Of a stretch of DNA of 45,923 nt, positions 39,922 through 45,923 are shown in pieces (within the stretch, counting starts at the first letter, position 1; each line of letters begins with the position of its first letter). The stretch covers positions 1-45,923 of the forward strand of contig CALWCD010000009.1 of assembly GCA_944376265.1 (NCBI GenBank). Reading direction: 5' to 3'. The position numbers were made by a program, and so were the translations under genes. The notes under the pieces are model-generated. The model did no database searches. It had not been told where the DNA came from and was given only the letters and a program-made list of their open reading frames with translations. The DNA is from an uncultured Clostridia bacterium. Its GTDB lineage: Bacteria; Bacillota; Clostridia; Oscillospirales; Acutalibacteraceae.

Positions 39922-42036
39922 TCAAAGCAGCCTCTTATTCCCCCTTGCGGGTGGATTGTCTGCAAGGGAAAAGCCGCTCATGCTCCGCAGGCTGACGCCC
40001 AGGGTGGAGAGGTTGTGCAGCGTGGCAGAGGCGGCGGGCGGCAGGACTCCCACCACACCCAGGGCGATCAGCGCGCCGTTGAAGCCGATGACGAAGCGGT
40101 AGTTGGAATGGATGCGGGCCATGAGCGCCATGGCGATCTGCCGCAGCTCCACCAGCTCCCAAAGGCTGTCGGCGGCAATGGTGATGTCCGCAATCTCCCG
40201 GGCAATGGCGGCACCGTCGCTGATGGCGATGCCTGCGTCCGCCTCGGACAAGGCCGGTGAGTCGTTGATGCCGTCGCCCACCATCAACACGGTATGCCCC
40301 TCCCGGCGGAGCCTGGCCACATACTCCGCCTTGTCTGCGGGAAGCACCTCGGAGCGGAAGCTGTCCACGCCCACCTGTGCGGCAATGGCTGCGGCGGTGC
40401 GGTGGCTGTCCCCGGTGAGCATGACGGTGCTGGTGATCTCCAGGGCGCGGAGGGCGGAGAGAACTTCCTTCGCCTCCTCCCGCAGGGGGTCGGAGATGCA
40501 GATCACCGCGGCAAGCTGTCCCCCCACCGCCAGATACAGGTGGGAATACTCCGGCGGCAGGGCGTCAAAACGTTCCCGTTCGCCCTCCGGAATGATGCAG
40601 CTCTCATCCTCAAAGACAAAGTGGGCGCTGCCGATGAGGACCCGCTCCCCCTCAACGGTGCTGGCAATGCCGTGAGCCACCAGATACTCCACCTTGGAGT
40701 GGTATTCCTCGTGGCGCAGGCCCCGGCGTTTGGCCTCCTCCACCACGGCGTTTGCCATGGAATGGGGGAAGTGTTCCTCCAGGCAGGCGGCCAGCCGCAG
40801 CATCTCTGTTTCGTCTTTGCCGCCGAAGGGCACCACCTGGGCCACCTGGGGGCAGGCGTGGGTCAGGGTGCCGGTCTTGTCAAAGACGATGGTGTCGGCG
40901 GCCGCCACCGCCTCCAGGAACTTGCCGCCCTTGACGGTGATGTGGGCCCGTCCCGCCTCCCGCATGGCAGAGAGAACGGCCAGGGGCATGGCCAGCTTCA
41001 GGGCGCAGGAGAAGTCCACCATCAGCACCGACAGAGCCCGGGCCACATTCCGGGTGAGGGCAAAGCTCAGCAGGCTCCCGGCGAAGGTATAGGGCACCAG
41101 CTTGTCCGCCAGATGGGCCGCCTTGCTCTCCGCCTGGGACTTCATCTGCTCCGACTGCTCGATCATGTGGACGATCTGGTCGTAGCGGCTCTGACCGGAG
41201 GCCTGCTTCACCTCCAGCACGCATTCGCCCTCCTCCACCACGGTGCCGGCATAGACTGCGCCTCCGGGTCGCTTGGGCACCGGGAGGGACTCTCCGGTGA
41301 GGGACGCCTGGTTGACAGTGACCTCCCCCTCCAGCACCAGCCCGTCCACGGGGATGATGCCGCCGGCGCGGACGACTACCGCATCCCCCGGCTGGATCTG
41401 GGACACAGGAACCAGCACTTCGCCCTGGTCGGTGCGCAGCCAGACCCGGTCCACGTTCAGGGACATGCACCGGGCCAGATCCGCCACAGATTTCTTCCTG
41501 GTCCACTCCTCCAGCAGCTCTCCAATTTCCAGCAGGAACATGACCATTCCGGCGGTTCCGAAGTCCCTTCGGCAGGCAGAAAGAAAGATGGACAGGGCGT
41601 CCAGCAGCTCCACCTTGATGCGCCGGCGCAGCAGGCAGCGCAGTCCTCGCCGCACAAAGGGGATCATGTGCCAGAGGATGCGGGCGACCCGCAGCGGCGG
41701 AGGAAGAAACAGCGTGGAGGCGGCTTTGCATAGAACTTTGCCCACCAGCTTCTCCTCAAATTCCCGATTCAGGGCCCGGGTGCTGTGGGCGGGCAGCGGG
41801 GTGGTCCGCTCCGCCTCCTGCCAGGAAAAGCGGCGGATCTCGTCCAGCACGGTTTTGCGCGGTCCGTCGTAGTACAGGATGACGCAGCAGGTGCGCTCAT
41901 GGACGGTGGCCTGCCGGCACCAGGACTTTCCCTGAAGCCAGGCCTCCAGCAGATCCGCCTGGGCCAGCGTCATCTGTTTTTGCCTCAGCCGGAACCGGAT
42001 GCGCCCCCGGCTTTCGTGCAGTATGGTTGCGTTCAT
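39922..42036 (-). CDS. Metal-translocating P-type ATPase, unusual SCA-type ion motif
   Basis: A membrane pump of 704 residues. The N-terminus (ATILHESRGRIRFRL) is an HMA-like domain without the CxxC metal site. Transmembrane segments follow, then SLTGESLPVPK, the phosphorylation site FDKTGTLTHA (Asp about 386), the HP-type motif EEHFPHSMA, and MVGDGINDSPAL. In the helix where heavy-metal pumps carry CPC or SPC, this protein has FSCALKLAMP (about 341-350), so its ion specificity differs from copper or cadmium pumps. Fe, Mn or another metal is possible but unproven. I use the ATG at 42036 with AAGGAGG. A hairpin and a DUF6110 gene lie upstream on the same strand. Confidence 0.88.
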   Translation of the reverse strand: MNATILHESRGRIRFRLRQKQMTLAQADLLEAWLQGKSWCRQATVHERTCCVILYYDGPRKTVLDEIRRFSWQEAERTTPLPAHSTRALNREFEEKLVGKVLCKAASTLFLPPPLRVARILWHMIPFVRRGLRCLLRRRIKVELLDALSIFLSACRRDFGTAGMVMFLLEIGELLEEWTRKKSVADLARCMSLNVDRVWLRTDQGEVLVPVSQIQPGDAVVVRAGGIIPVDGLVLEGEVTVNQASLTGESLPVPKRPGGAVYAGTVVEEGECVLEVKQASGQSRYDQIVHMIEQSEQMKSQAESKAAHLADKLVPYTFAGSLLSFALTRNVARALSVLMVDFSCALKLAMPLAVLSAMREAGRAHITVKGGKFLEAVAAADTIVFDKTGTLTHACPQVAQVVPFGGKDETEMLRLAACLEEHFPHSMANAVVEEAKRRGLRHEEYHSKVEYLVAHGIASTVEGERVLIGSAHFVFEDESCIIPEGERERFDALPPEYSHLYLAVGGQLAAVICISDPLREEAKEVLSALRALEITSTVMLTGDSHRTAAAIAAQVGVDSFRSEVLPADKAEYVARLRREGHTVLMVGDGINDSPALSEADAGIAISDGAAIAREIADITIAADSLWELVELRQIAMALMARIHSNYRFVIGFNGALIALGVVGVLPPAASATLHNLSTLGVSLRSMSGFSLADNPPARGNKRLL

Positions 42037-42058
42037 AAGTTCCTCCTTCACAAAAAGA

Positions 42059-42078
42059 GGGAGCCGCTGACGGCTCCC
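42059..42078 (-). terminator. Hairpin between the DUF6110 gene and the ATPase gene
   Basis: An 8-bp stem GGGAGCCG/CGGCTCCC, loop 4; on the minus strand it is followed by TCTTTTT. It is 12 bases past the DUF6110 stop. It is probably a partial terminator that lowers ATPase expression relative to the upstream genes. Confidence 0.72.
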
Positions 42079-42089
42079 TTTTGCGGATA

Positions 42090-42362
42090 TCAGGCTTCTG
42101 CGCTTTCCAGGTTGGCAGCGGCGGCTTCTTCCGCTTCTTTCGCCGCCCGGTCCTCATTCAGCTCCTTGGCGGAGGCCAGAATGTCCGCGGCGTTCTCCTG
42201 GACTGTGGTCACAGTCCCCATAACCGAGTCCTTCATCCGCAGACCGGCGGCCGTCACCTGGACATAGGCCTTTTTGGCGTCTTTGCTGGACAGCAGCTTG
42301 ATGCCGAAAGAGCCGAACAAGGCTCCGCCCACAAAACAGGCCAGTTTCGTATAAACACTCAT
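42090..42362 (-). CDS. DUF6110-type small membrane protein
   Basis: The 90 residues have a hydrophobic N-terminal segment (YTKLACFVGGALFGSFGIKLL, about 4-24), then a charged helix that stays in the cytoplasm or at the membrane surface, and an Ala/Glu tail. This layout and position match the small DUF6110 family that recurs beside P-type metal ATPases in Clostridia. It may be an accessory or regulatory subunit of the pump, which is inferred from context. AAGGAAGG precedes the start. Confidence 0.78.
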   Translation of the reverse strand: MSVYTKLACFVGGALFGSFGIKLLSSKDAKKAYVQVTAAGLRMKDSVMGTVTTVQENAADILASAKELNEDRAAKEAEEAAAANLESAEA

Positions 42363-42380
42363 TGAAATCCTTCCTTTCTC

Positions 42381-42461
42381 TCACTTCCGCTTGTAGCCGG
42401 TGACCATGACCATGATCATGCAGATCACAGCGCCCCACGCCCAAAAACGATGACGTTTCAT
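42381..42461 (-). CDS. 26-residue membrane micropeptide
   Basis: A short open frame, ATG at 42461 with AAAGGAGTGACACAG directly upstream. It encodes KRHRFWAWGAVI then CMIMVMVTGYKRK: a basic start, a single membrane span and a basic end. It lies 18 bp before the DUF6110 gene and after the AraC regulator, on the same strand. The shape (HRFWAW...TGYK) seems familiar from other clostridial metal-ATPase loci, but I cannot name a function. It is too short for routine gene finding. Confidence 0.7.
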   Translation of the reverse strand: MKRHRFWAWGAVICMIMVMVTGYKRK

Positions 42462-42530
42462 CTGTGTCACTCCTTTGAAGGCTTTGGAATGTCTGGATAT
42501 TGTAGCAGAAACTAAGGCGGTTTGTCGCTG

Positions 42531-43451
42531 TCAAAAGGGACGCGAAGTTGCGGTTTCCGACATTTTTCTGTATTGGCCGGGGGTCATGCCATACTCCCGC
42601 TTGAATGCTGTGTTGAACTGGCTCATCCCCTCGTACCCCACAGACTGAGCGATTTGCTGAATGGGCAGCCGGGTGGTGCAGATCAGCTCCCGGGCCCGCC
42701 GGAGCCGCTGCTGGACCAGAAAGCTGTGGATCGGCACCCCATAGGCTTTGCGGAACCTCTCTTTCAAGAAGGTGGGGGAAACGGAAAATTGCTTGCTTAG
42801 AAGCTCGATGGTGACCTTCTCCGACAGGTGGGCCTGGAGATAGGTTCCCACCTCCGCCAGGCTGGGAGAGAGGGGGCCGTCTGAACGCAGGATGTTTCCG
42901 TCCGGCGCAGGAGTCTGGGTGCAGAGCAGAACCAAAAGCTCTACCGACTTGAAAACACAGTAGCGCTCCTGGGCTTTTTCCGGCAGCCATTGCAGGGTTT
43001 CAAAAAAGGCCTGCGTCCAAAACGTGCCGTGCAGGGCCATGCAGCCGTTCCTCGCCTCCATTTTTTTCTTGACGATCCTGGTGTCCAGCTTGAATCCCAA
43101 AGCGGAACAGGCCTTTGTCAAGCTTTCTTTTGCGGCTCTGGCGTCCACGGCAACCAAAACGCCGCCCAGGTTTCCGCTGTACCTGCAGGAGCGCAGGGCG
43201 GAACTGTGGGAAAGCAGGAAGATCCCCGGCGCTTCCACCACATACGATTCCCCTGAAAGGGGCTCCAGAGTCATGCGGCCGTGCAAGCAGTAAATGGTTT
43301 CAAAGTGGAACGGCGCTCCCTTCACAGGGATTTCTCCCGCCTCTGCCTGAGAAGGTTCCGGCAGGGAAAACCGGCAGACTTCCACGCCAGGCATTCCGCC
43401 GCTCCATGCGATTTGGTTTGATGGTTCCTCCAGCAGAAATTCCTTCAGCAT
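42531..43451 (-). CDS. AraC-family transcriptional regulator
   Basis: About 306 residues. The N-terminal region (about 1-190) is a cupin-like effector domain (FHFETIYCLHGRMTLEP, GIFLLSHSS). The C-terminus has two helix-turn-helix units of the AraC type: IELLSKQFSVSPTFLKERFRKAYG and IQQIAQSVGYEGMSQFNTAFKREYGMTPGQYRK. The ATG at 43451 (CGGAAGA upstream) is taken as start; a further 17 residues upstream have no ribosome site. It may control the ATPase/DUF6110 genes that follow, or the methyltransferase before it. AraC proteins of this length in Clostridia often sit beside iron or siderophore transporters, which are not seen here. Confidence 0.86.
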   Translation of the reverse strand: MLKEFLLEEPSNQIAWSGGMPGVEVCRFSLPEPSQAEAGEIPVKGAPFHFETIYCLHGRMTLEPLSGESYVVEAPGIFLLSHSSALRSCRYSGNLGGVLVAVDARAAKESLTKACSALGFKLDTRIVKKKMEARNGCMALHGTFWTQAFFETLQWLPEKAQERYCVFKSVELLVLLCTQTPAPDGNILRSDGPLSPSLAEVGTYLQAHLSEKVTIELLSKQFSVSPTFLKERFRKAYGVPIHSFLVQQRLRRARELICTTRLPIQQIAQSVGYEGMSQFNTAFKREYGMTPGQYRKMSETATSRPF

Positions 43452-43502
43452 GGTTCTTCCGCCACTCCGTTCCACAAATTTTAGGTTCCCTGAGGGTCTC
43501 AA

Positions 43503-43517
43503 CTGTATTTGATACAG
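43503..43517. repeat. Short perfect inverted repeat between the methyltransferase and AraC genes
   Basis: CTGTAT-TTG-ATACAG. It is a possible operator or a weak hairpin, with no T-run. Confidence 0.5.
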
Positions 43518-43523
43518 CTCTTT

Positions 43524-44183
43524 TCAAAATGGAGCCGGTTTCAAACTCTGTGGTGACTCGCTGCATTTTTCCGTGACCTTTTTGGCAGCCAGGCAGCAGA
43601 GGGGCGCCAGAGGACTGCCCAGAACCTGACGGTAAACCACGGCAAAGCCGTTCTCGGACAGACAGGCGGTGAGCTCTTCGGCATTCCAGGGGTGGTACAC
43701 CCGAAACCCCCACAGCCCCAAGACCCAAAGGCGGAATTTGGCGCTGCTGCTTTTGCTCCACACGAAGGTGGGGGCAAACAGCCAGCCTTCGGGCTTCAGC
43801 ACCCGCCAGGCTTCCCCCAGGGCTTTTTCCGGGTGAGGCATGACATGGAGAGCGTTGGAGATCACGACCCCATCGAAGCTCTCCGGCCCGTAGGGCAGCC
43901 GGGTGGCGTCCTGGACGGAGAAGTGAAGCCGGGACGAATACACCTGCTTTTCGGCCTGACGGATCATTTCGGCTGAAAAGTCGGTTGCCTCCCAGCTTCG
44001 AACATAGGGTGACAGCGGGATGGACAGCTGACCTGTTCCGCAGGCCAGCTCCAGCACCTCCATGTCCCGTTTCAGGAAAGGGCGCAAGGTTTGGCAGAGC
44101 TGCTGATATGTTCCCTGGGAGCGGCCCATGAAGCCGGTATAGTGCTTTGAAAAGCCATCCCAAAATTGCCGGTTGGTGTCCAT
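43524..44183 (-). CDS. Class I SAM-dependent methyltransferase
   Basis: The 219 residues have motif I VLELACGTGQLS (about 43-54), motif II ATDFSAEMIRQA, the motif IV region DGVVISNALHVMPHPEKAL, and a C-terminal LLPEGW-type strand. It is of the UbiE/COQ5-like small-molecule type, but the substrate is unknown. It starts close to a strong promoter with an operator-like palindrome and is followed by the AraC gene on the same strand, so the two are probably regulated together. Confidence 0.85.
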   Translation of the reverse strand: MDTNRQFWDGFSKHYTGFMGRSQGTYQQLCQTLRPFLKRDMEVLELACGTGQLSIPLSPYVRSWEATDFSAEMIRQAEKQVYSSRLHFSVQDATRLPYGPESFDGVVISNALHVMPHPEKALGEAWRVLKPEGWLFAPTFVWSKSSSAKFRLWVLGLWGFRVYHPWNAEELTACLSENGFAVVYRQVLGSPLAPLCCLAAKKVTEKCSESPQSLKPAPF

Positions 44184-44207
44184 GAAAGGAAATTCACCTC
44201 CAGGTGT

Positions 44208-44255
44208 GTTAGCTCTGACTAACTACATCATACACGTAACAGCCGGAAAATGCAA
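44208..44255 (-). promoter_or_regulatory. Promoter of the methyltransferase-AraC unit with palindromic operator
   Basis: On the minus strand TTGCAT (44255-44250), a 17-bp spacer and TATGAT (44232-44227). GTTAG-CTCTGA-CTAAC (44208-44223) is a perfect 5-6-5 inverted repeat just past the -10, covering the likely transcript start. The half-sites resemble those in DtxR/IdeR-type iron boxes (TTAGGTTAGSCTWACC), but this is not certain. Confidence 0.68.
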
Positions 44256-44530
44256 GCGTCAACCCGATGAATTTTCTTCTGTGGGGAGATCAGGCTTTTT
44301 GTTCAAAATCCTCCCAGCCCTCCTGTTTTTGCAGTACAAGAGGGGGTGCAAACGGTGTTATCAGTGTTTCAGAAGCTGGAAATGGCGTCTGCATAGGGGA
44401 AAGCCACTTTGCCTGTTGACTGGAGCCAACCAGGAACAAAGGTCCCTGGCGGCCGGATGCCTGGCCTGTTTTCTCAACAGCGGAGGGGCACGTTCTTGTG
44501 GGAAGACTCTGCCAGTGGTCTTACCACAGC
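44256..44530. other. Intergenic region, no gene seen
   Basis: About 275 bases between the methyltransferase promoter and the tRNA-derived scar. Short frames on both strands have no ribosome site or recognisable motif. An imperfect repeat (CCAGGAACAAAGGTCCCTGG, about 44429-44449) is the only structure seen. Confidence 0.45.
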
Positions 44531-44565
44531 AAAACCCCCGAGAAAATAACATTCTCGGGGGTTTT
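44531..44565 (-). terminator. Terminator of the original tRNA-Lys gene
   Basis: A perfect stem AAAACCCCCGAGAA/TTCTCGGGGGTTTT. On the minus strand it lies 15 bases beyond the CCA end of the tRNA fragment. Confidence 0.88.
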
Positions 44566-44579
44566 GTAGAATATTGCTG

Positions 44580-44629
44580 TGGTGACCCATCGGGGATTCG
44601 AACCCCGGACACCTTGATTAAAAGTCAAG
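44580..44629 (-). other. 3' 50 nt of a tRNA-Lys(UUU) gene, attachment scar (attL/attR)
   Basis: On the minus strand, from the anticodon stem CTTGA, loop CTTTTAA (anticodon TTT) and stem TCAAG, through variable loop, T-stem CGGGG-TTCGAAT-CCCCG, to acceptor strand ATGGGTC and ACCA. The 5' half (acceptor 5' strand, D-arm) is missing: upstream of the anticodon stem the sequence is unrelated. Integration of a mobile element in the 3' part of a tRNA gene leaves exactly this copy at its far end. The intact tRNA-Lys should lie beyond the right edge. The tyrosine integrase gene ends 27 bases away. Confidence 0.85.
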
Positions 44630-44656
44630 CCGAGAATCCAGCAAAACCGGGAAAAA

Positions 44657-45718
44657 CTAGGCCTTTTTCTTGGATTTGACTACTTTTTGACTACTTGAGA
44701 TGAATTTCTGCACTTTCGTCATGGCTTTTTCCGTTTCGCCGTTCTGAATGTGGGTATAGATATTGGCGGTCACAGCGATGGAAGAATGCCCCAAAATGTG
44801 TTGGGCTGTCTTTAGATCTATCTTTGCCCCGTGAAGATTGGTGGCAAAAGAATGGCGCAGCATGTGGGGTGTCACGCGAAAATCAACGGCTTGTTCCACC
44901 TTGTACCACATGCGGCGAAAGGCGCTTTTGGTCATTATCTGTCCTGTGGCAGTGGGGATCACGAAAAGGCTTGTCCTTGGTGTGGCATCCAGAATTGGCT
45001 GAAGCTCACTGAGAATGGGTACGTCTCGGTAGGAGGATTTCGTTTTCAAGGAGAGATCGGGGTCAGGGTCGTTTCCCACAAATGTCACGGCCCGGCGCAC
45101 ATGGATCACAGTGTCGATGTCGCCCCATTGCAGCCCCAGGGCTTCTTCCCGTCGCAGCCCGGCATACAGGCATAGGCCGCAGAAGGCCCGCGCTCGAGGA
45201 TCTGTCACGGCGTTCATCAACTGCCGCTGCTGTTCAGGAGATAGATACTTTGTCTTGGATTCGGAAATCCGCTTTGTGATGGTTAAGCCCTCCGTGGGGT
45301 CGAAGAGGAGCAAGCGGTTCTGCCGGGCGGTGCCAAAGATCTGCCGCATGATGACCAGGACTTTCCGCTGTAAACTTTCGGAGGCGTTTGCCACTTCCGC
45401 CATGACGCCCTGGCAATGGGCAGGACGCACTTCCCGGAGGGGCAGGGGGCCTAGGCGGGGGAGAATATGCTTATTATAGAGGATGGCATAGTTCTCCCGG
45501 GTGACTTTCCGGAGATTTCCCTTATAGGTGGCAAACCACTGCACGGTCCACTCTCCCACGGTAGTATCGTCCCCGATCACCAGACCGCTCTGGTATTCCT
45601 GCAGCAGGTCCTGGGCTTTTTGCTTGATCTCCCCTTGGGATTTCCCGTAGACCATCTTCTGGCGGCCGTCCGGGAGGGTGACCTTTTTCTGATACCTACC
45701 GTCCTTTCTCTTTTTCAC
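44657..45718 (-). CDS. int: Tyrosine site-specific integrase (phage/ICE type)
   Basis: This enzyme integrates and excises the element at tRNA-Lys. The 353 residues have an N-terminal arm-binding region (MKKRKDGRYQKKVTLPDG), a SAM-like core-binding domain (TVGEWTVQWFATYKG...VTRENYAILY) and a catalytic domain. Catalytic residues are present: Arg in CLYAGLRREEALGLQW (about 190), HxxR in TPHMLRHSFATN (about 285-290), His in HILGHSS and Tyr in TANIYTHIQ (about 319). I choose GTG at 45718, eight bases after GGAGG; an upstream GTG at 45727 overlaps the ribosome site. It lies directly inside the attachment scar. The rest of the element lies off the right edge. Confidence 0.93.
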   Translation of the reverse strand: MKKRKDGRYQKKVTLPDGRQKMVYGKSQGEIKQKAQDLLQEYQSGLVIGDDTTVGEWTVQWFATYKGNLRKVTRENYAILYNKHILPRLGPLPLREVRPAHCQGVMAEVANASESLQRKVLVIMRQIFGTARQNRLLLFDPTEGLTITKRISESKTKYLSPEQQRQLMNAVTDPRARAFCGLCLYAGLRREEALGLQWGDIDTVIHVRRAVTFVGNDPDPDLSLKTKSSYRDVPILSELQPILDATPRTSLFVIPTATGQIMTKSAFRRMWYKVEQAVDFRVTPHMLRHSFATNLHGAKIDLKTAQHILGHSSIAVTANIYTHIQNGETEKAMTKVQKFISSSQKVVKSKKKA

Positions 45719-45741
45719 GAAAAACACCTCCAGGGTATGAC

Positions 45742-45770
45742 TTGCAAAGCCTGCCCGGAGGTGGTATAAT
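45742..45770 (+). promoter_or_regulatory. Divergent plus-strand promoter inside the element
   Basis: TTGCAA at 45742-45747, a 17-bp spacer and TATAAT at 45765-45770, predicted start about 45777. It points away from the integrase; the integrase leader must lie on the opposite strand over the same bases. Confidence 0.72.
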
Positions 45771-45776
45771 CTGTTT

Positions 45777-45854
45777 GTTTCGGGACAGTTATACTCTCTG
45801 GGTAAGCTGTTCTAGGGCCGCCCCTGGTGTTCCAGCACCGGGGGCGGTTTTTTT
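45777..45854 (+). ncRNA. Candidate short RNA or attenuator leader
   Basis: About 78 nt from the predicted start to the end of the T-run. It contains no start codon with a ribosome site and ends in a strong terminator. It could be a small RNA antisense to the integrase leader, or a terminated leader of element genes beyond the edge. This is inference from promoter and terminator alone. Confidence 0.4.
45818..45854 (+). terminator. Strong terminator of the divergent transcript
   Basis: CCGCCCCTGGTG (45818-45829) pairs with CACCGGGGGCGG (45836-45847) at one mismatch, followed by TTTTTTT. Confidence 0.85.
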
Positions 45855-45876
45855 AGTGCCTTTAGGCTTAACAAAA

Positions 45877-45895
45877 CCCCTGGTTCTACCAGGGG
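45877..45895 (-). terminator. Terminator for a minus-strand gene beyond the right edge
   Basis: A perfect 8-bp stem CCCCTGGT/ACCAGGGG, loop 3; on the minus strand it is followed by TTTTGTT. It suggests a gene of the element reads in from outside the window. Confidence 0.7.
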
Positions 45896-45923
45896 TAAAT
45901 AAAAAGCCTTGGCAAATAAAACC

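Noticed and set aside
44173-44679. Plus-strand open frame ending with SGIRTPDTLIKS-like residues
   Set aside because: That string is the well-known false translation of the antisense of a tRNA-Lys 3' end. The bases are the attachment scar.
1-45923. CRISPR arrays, rRNA genes, complete tRNA genes, riboswitches
   Set aside because: I looked for regularly spaced short repeats, rRNA-like stretches, tRNA folds and known aptamer patterns and found none. The 80-bp repeats are too long and too few to be CRISPR.

Overview
The window looks like a chromosomal segment of a GC-rich, spore-forming, anaerobic Firmicute, most likely in class Clostridia near Oscillospiraceae/Ruminococcaceae (inference from gene content). 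Support comes from spoVAC/spoVAD, VanR/VanS-type regulators, rubrerythrin, a ferredoxin-domain aldo/keto reductase, Firmicute-type sigma-A promoters with AGGAGG ribosome sites, and a two-site LexA (DinR-type) operator. No rRNA gene, CRISPR array or complete tRNA gene is visible.

Layout. 1-1182: poor in genes, containing what looks like a decayed regulator, a perfect 18-bp hairpin and unrecognised sequence. 1183-3892 (minus): a VanR/VanS/VanY-type module without any van ligase. 4376-5547 (minus): the N-terminal third of an ABC transporter ATPase joined out of frame to the C-terminal two thirds of a flotillin-like protein, which is a deletion scar or an assembly chimera. 5716-6680 (minus): pyrE and a small conserved gene. 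6740-7090: three 80-bp GC-rich intergenic repeats. 7200-8714: a phosphohexomutase. 8776-10236 (minus): spoVAC-spoVAD behind a sigma-G-like promoter. 10361-13840 (minus): a GH3 glycosidase with swapped domain order and an alpha/beta hydrolase. 14135-16600 (minus): a cation P-type ATPase. 16904-18757: a ricin-fold protein with a Lys/Ala/Glu/Pro-rich tail behind a perfect consensus promoter, then a PfkB sugar kinase. 18808-22391 (minus): a GtrB/CsbB-like glycosyltransferase and a YfhO-like membrane protein, probably acting together on a surface polymer.

22696-28339 (plus) is a housekeeping run: 5'-nucleotidase-like HD protein, dusB, polA, rlmA-like methyltransferase, low-molecular-weight phosphatase. 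28504-32641 (plus) is a second run: rimI, tsaD, a lipoprotein, ilvB and ilvN/H. 32690-35565 (minus) holds an AI-2E-family permease, a glycerol-1-phosphate dehydrogenase-like enzyme and a membrane zinc-ribbon protein. 35808-39887 (plus) holds the ferredoxin-domain aldo/keto reductase, rubrerythrin, and a radical-SAM/DUF4130 DNA-repair-type pair under a promoter carrying two LexA boxes. 39922-42461 (minus) is a metal P-type ATPase with a DUF6110 protein and a 26-residue membrane peptide. 42531-44183 (minus) is a methyltransferase and an AraC regulator behind a promoter with a palindromic operator.

The right end (44580 to the edge) is the end of an integrated mobile element. The 3' 50 nt of a tRNA-Lys(UUU) gene form the attachment scar, followed by a tyrosine integrase and a divergent promoter/terminator pair that could make a short RNA. 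Most of the element lies outside the window. The features most worth following up are the SOS-controlled radical-SAM pair, the ATPase/DUF6110/micropeptide cassette, the ricin-tail protein, the 80-bp repeats and the ABC-flotillin junction.
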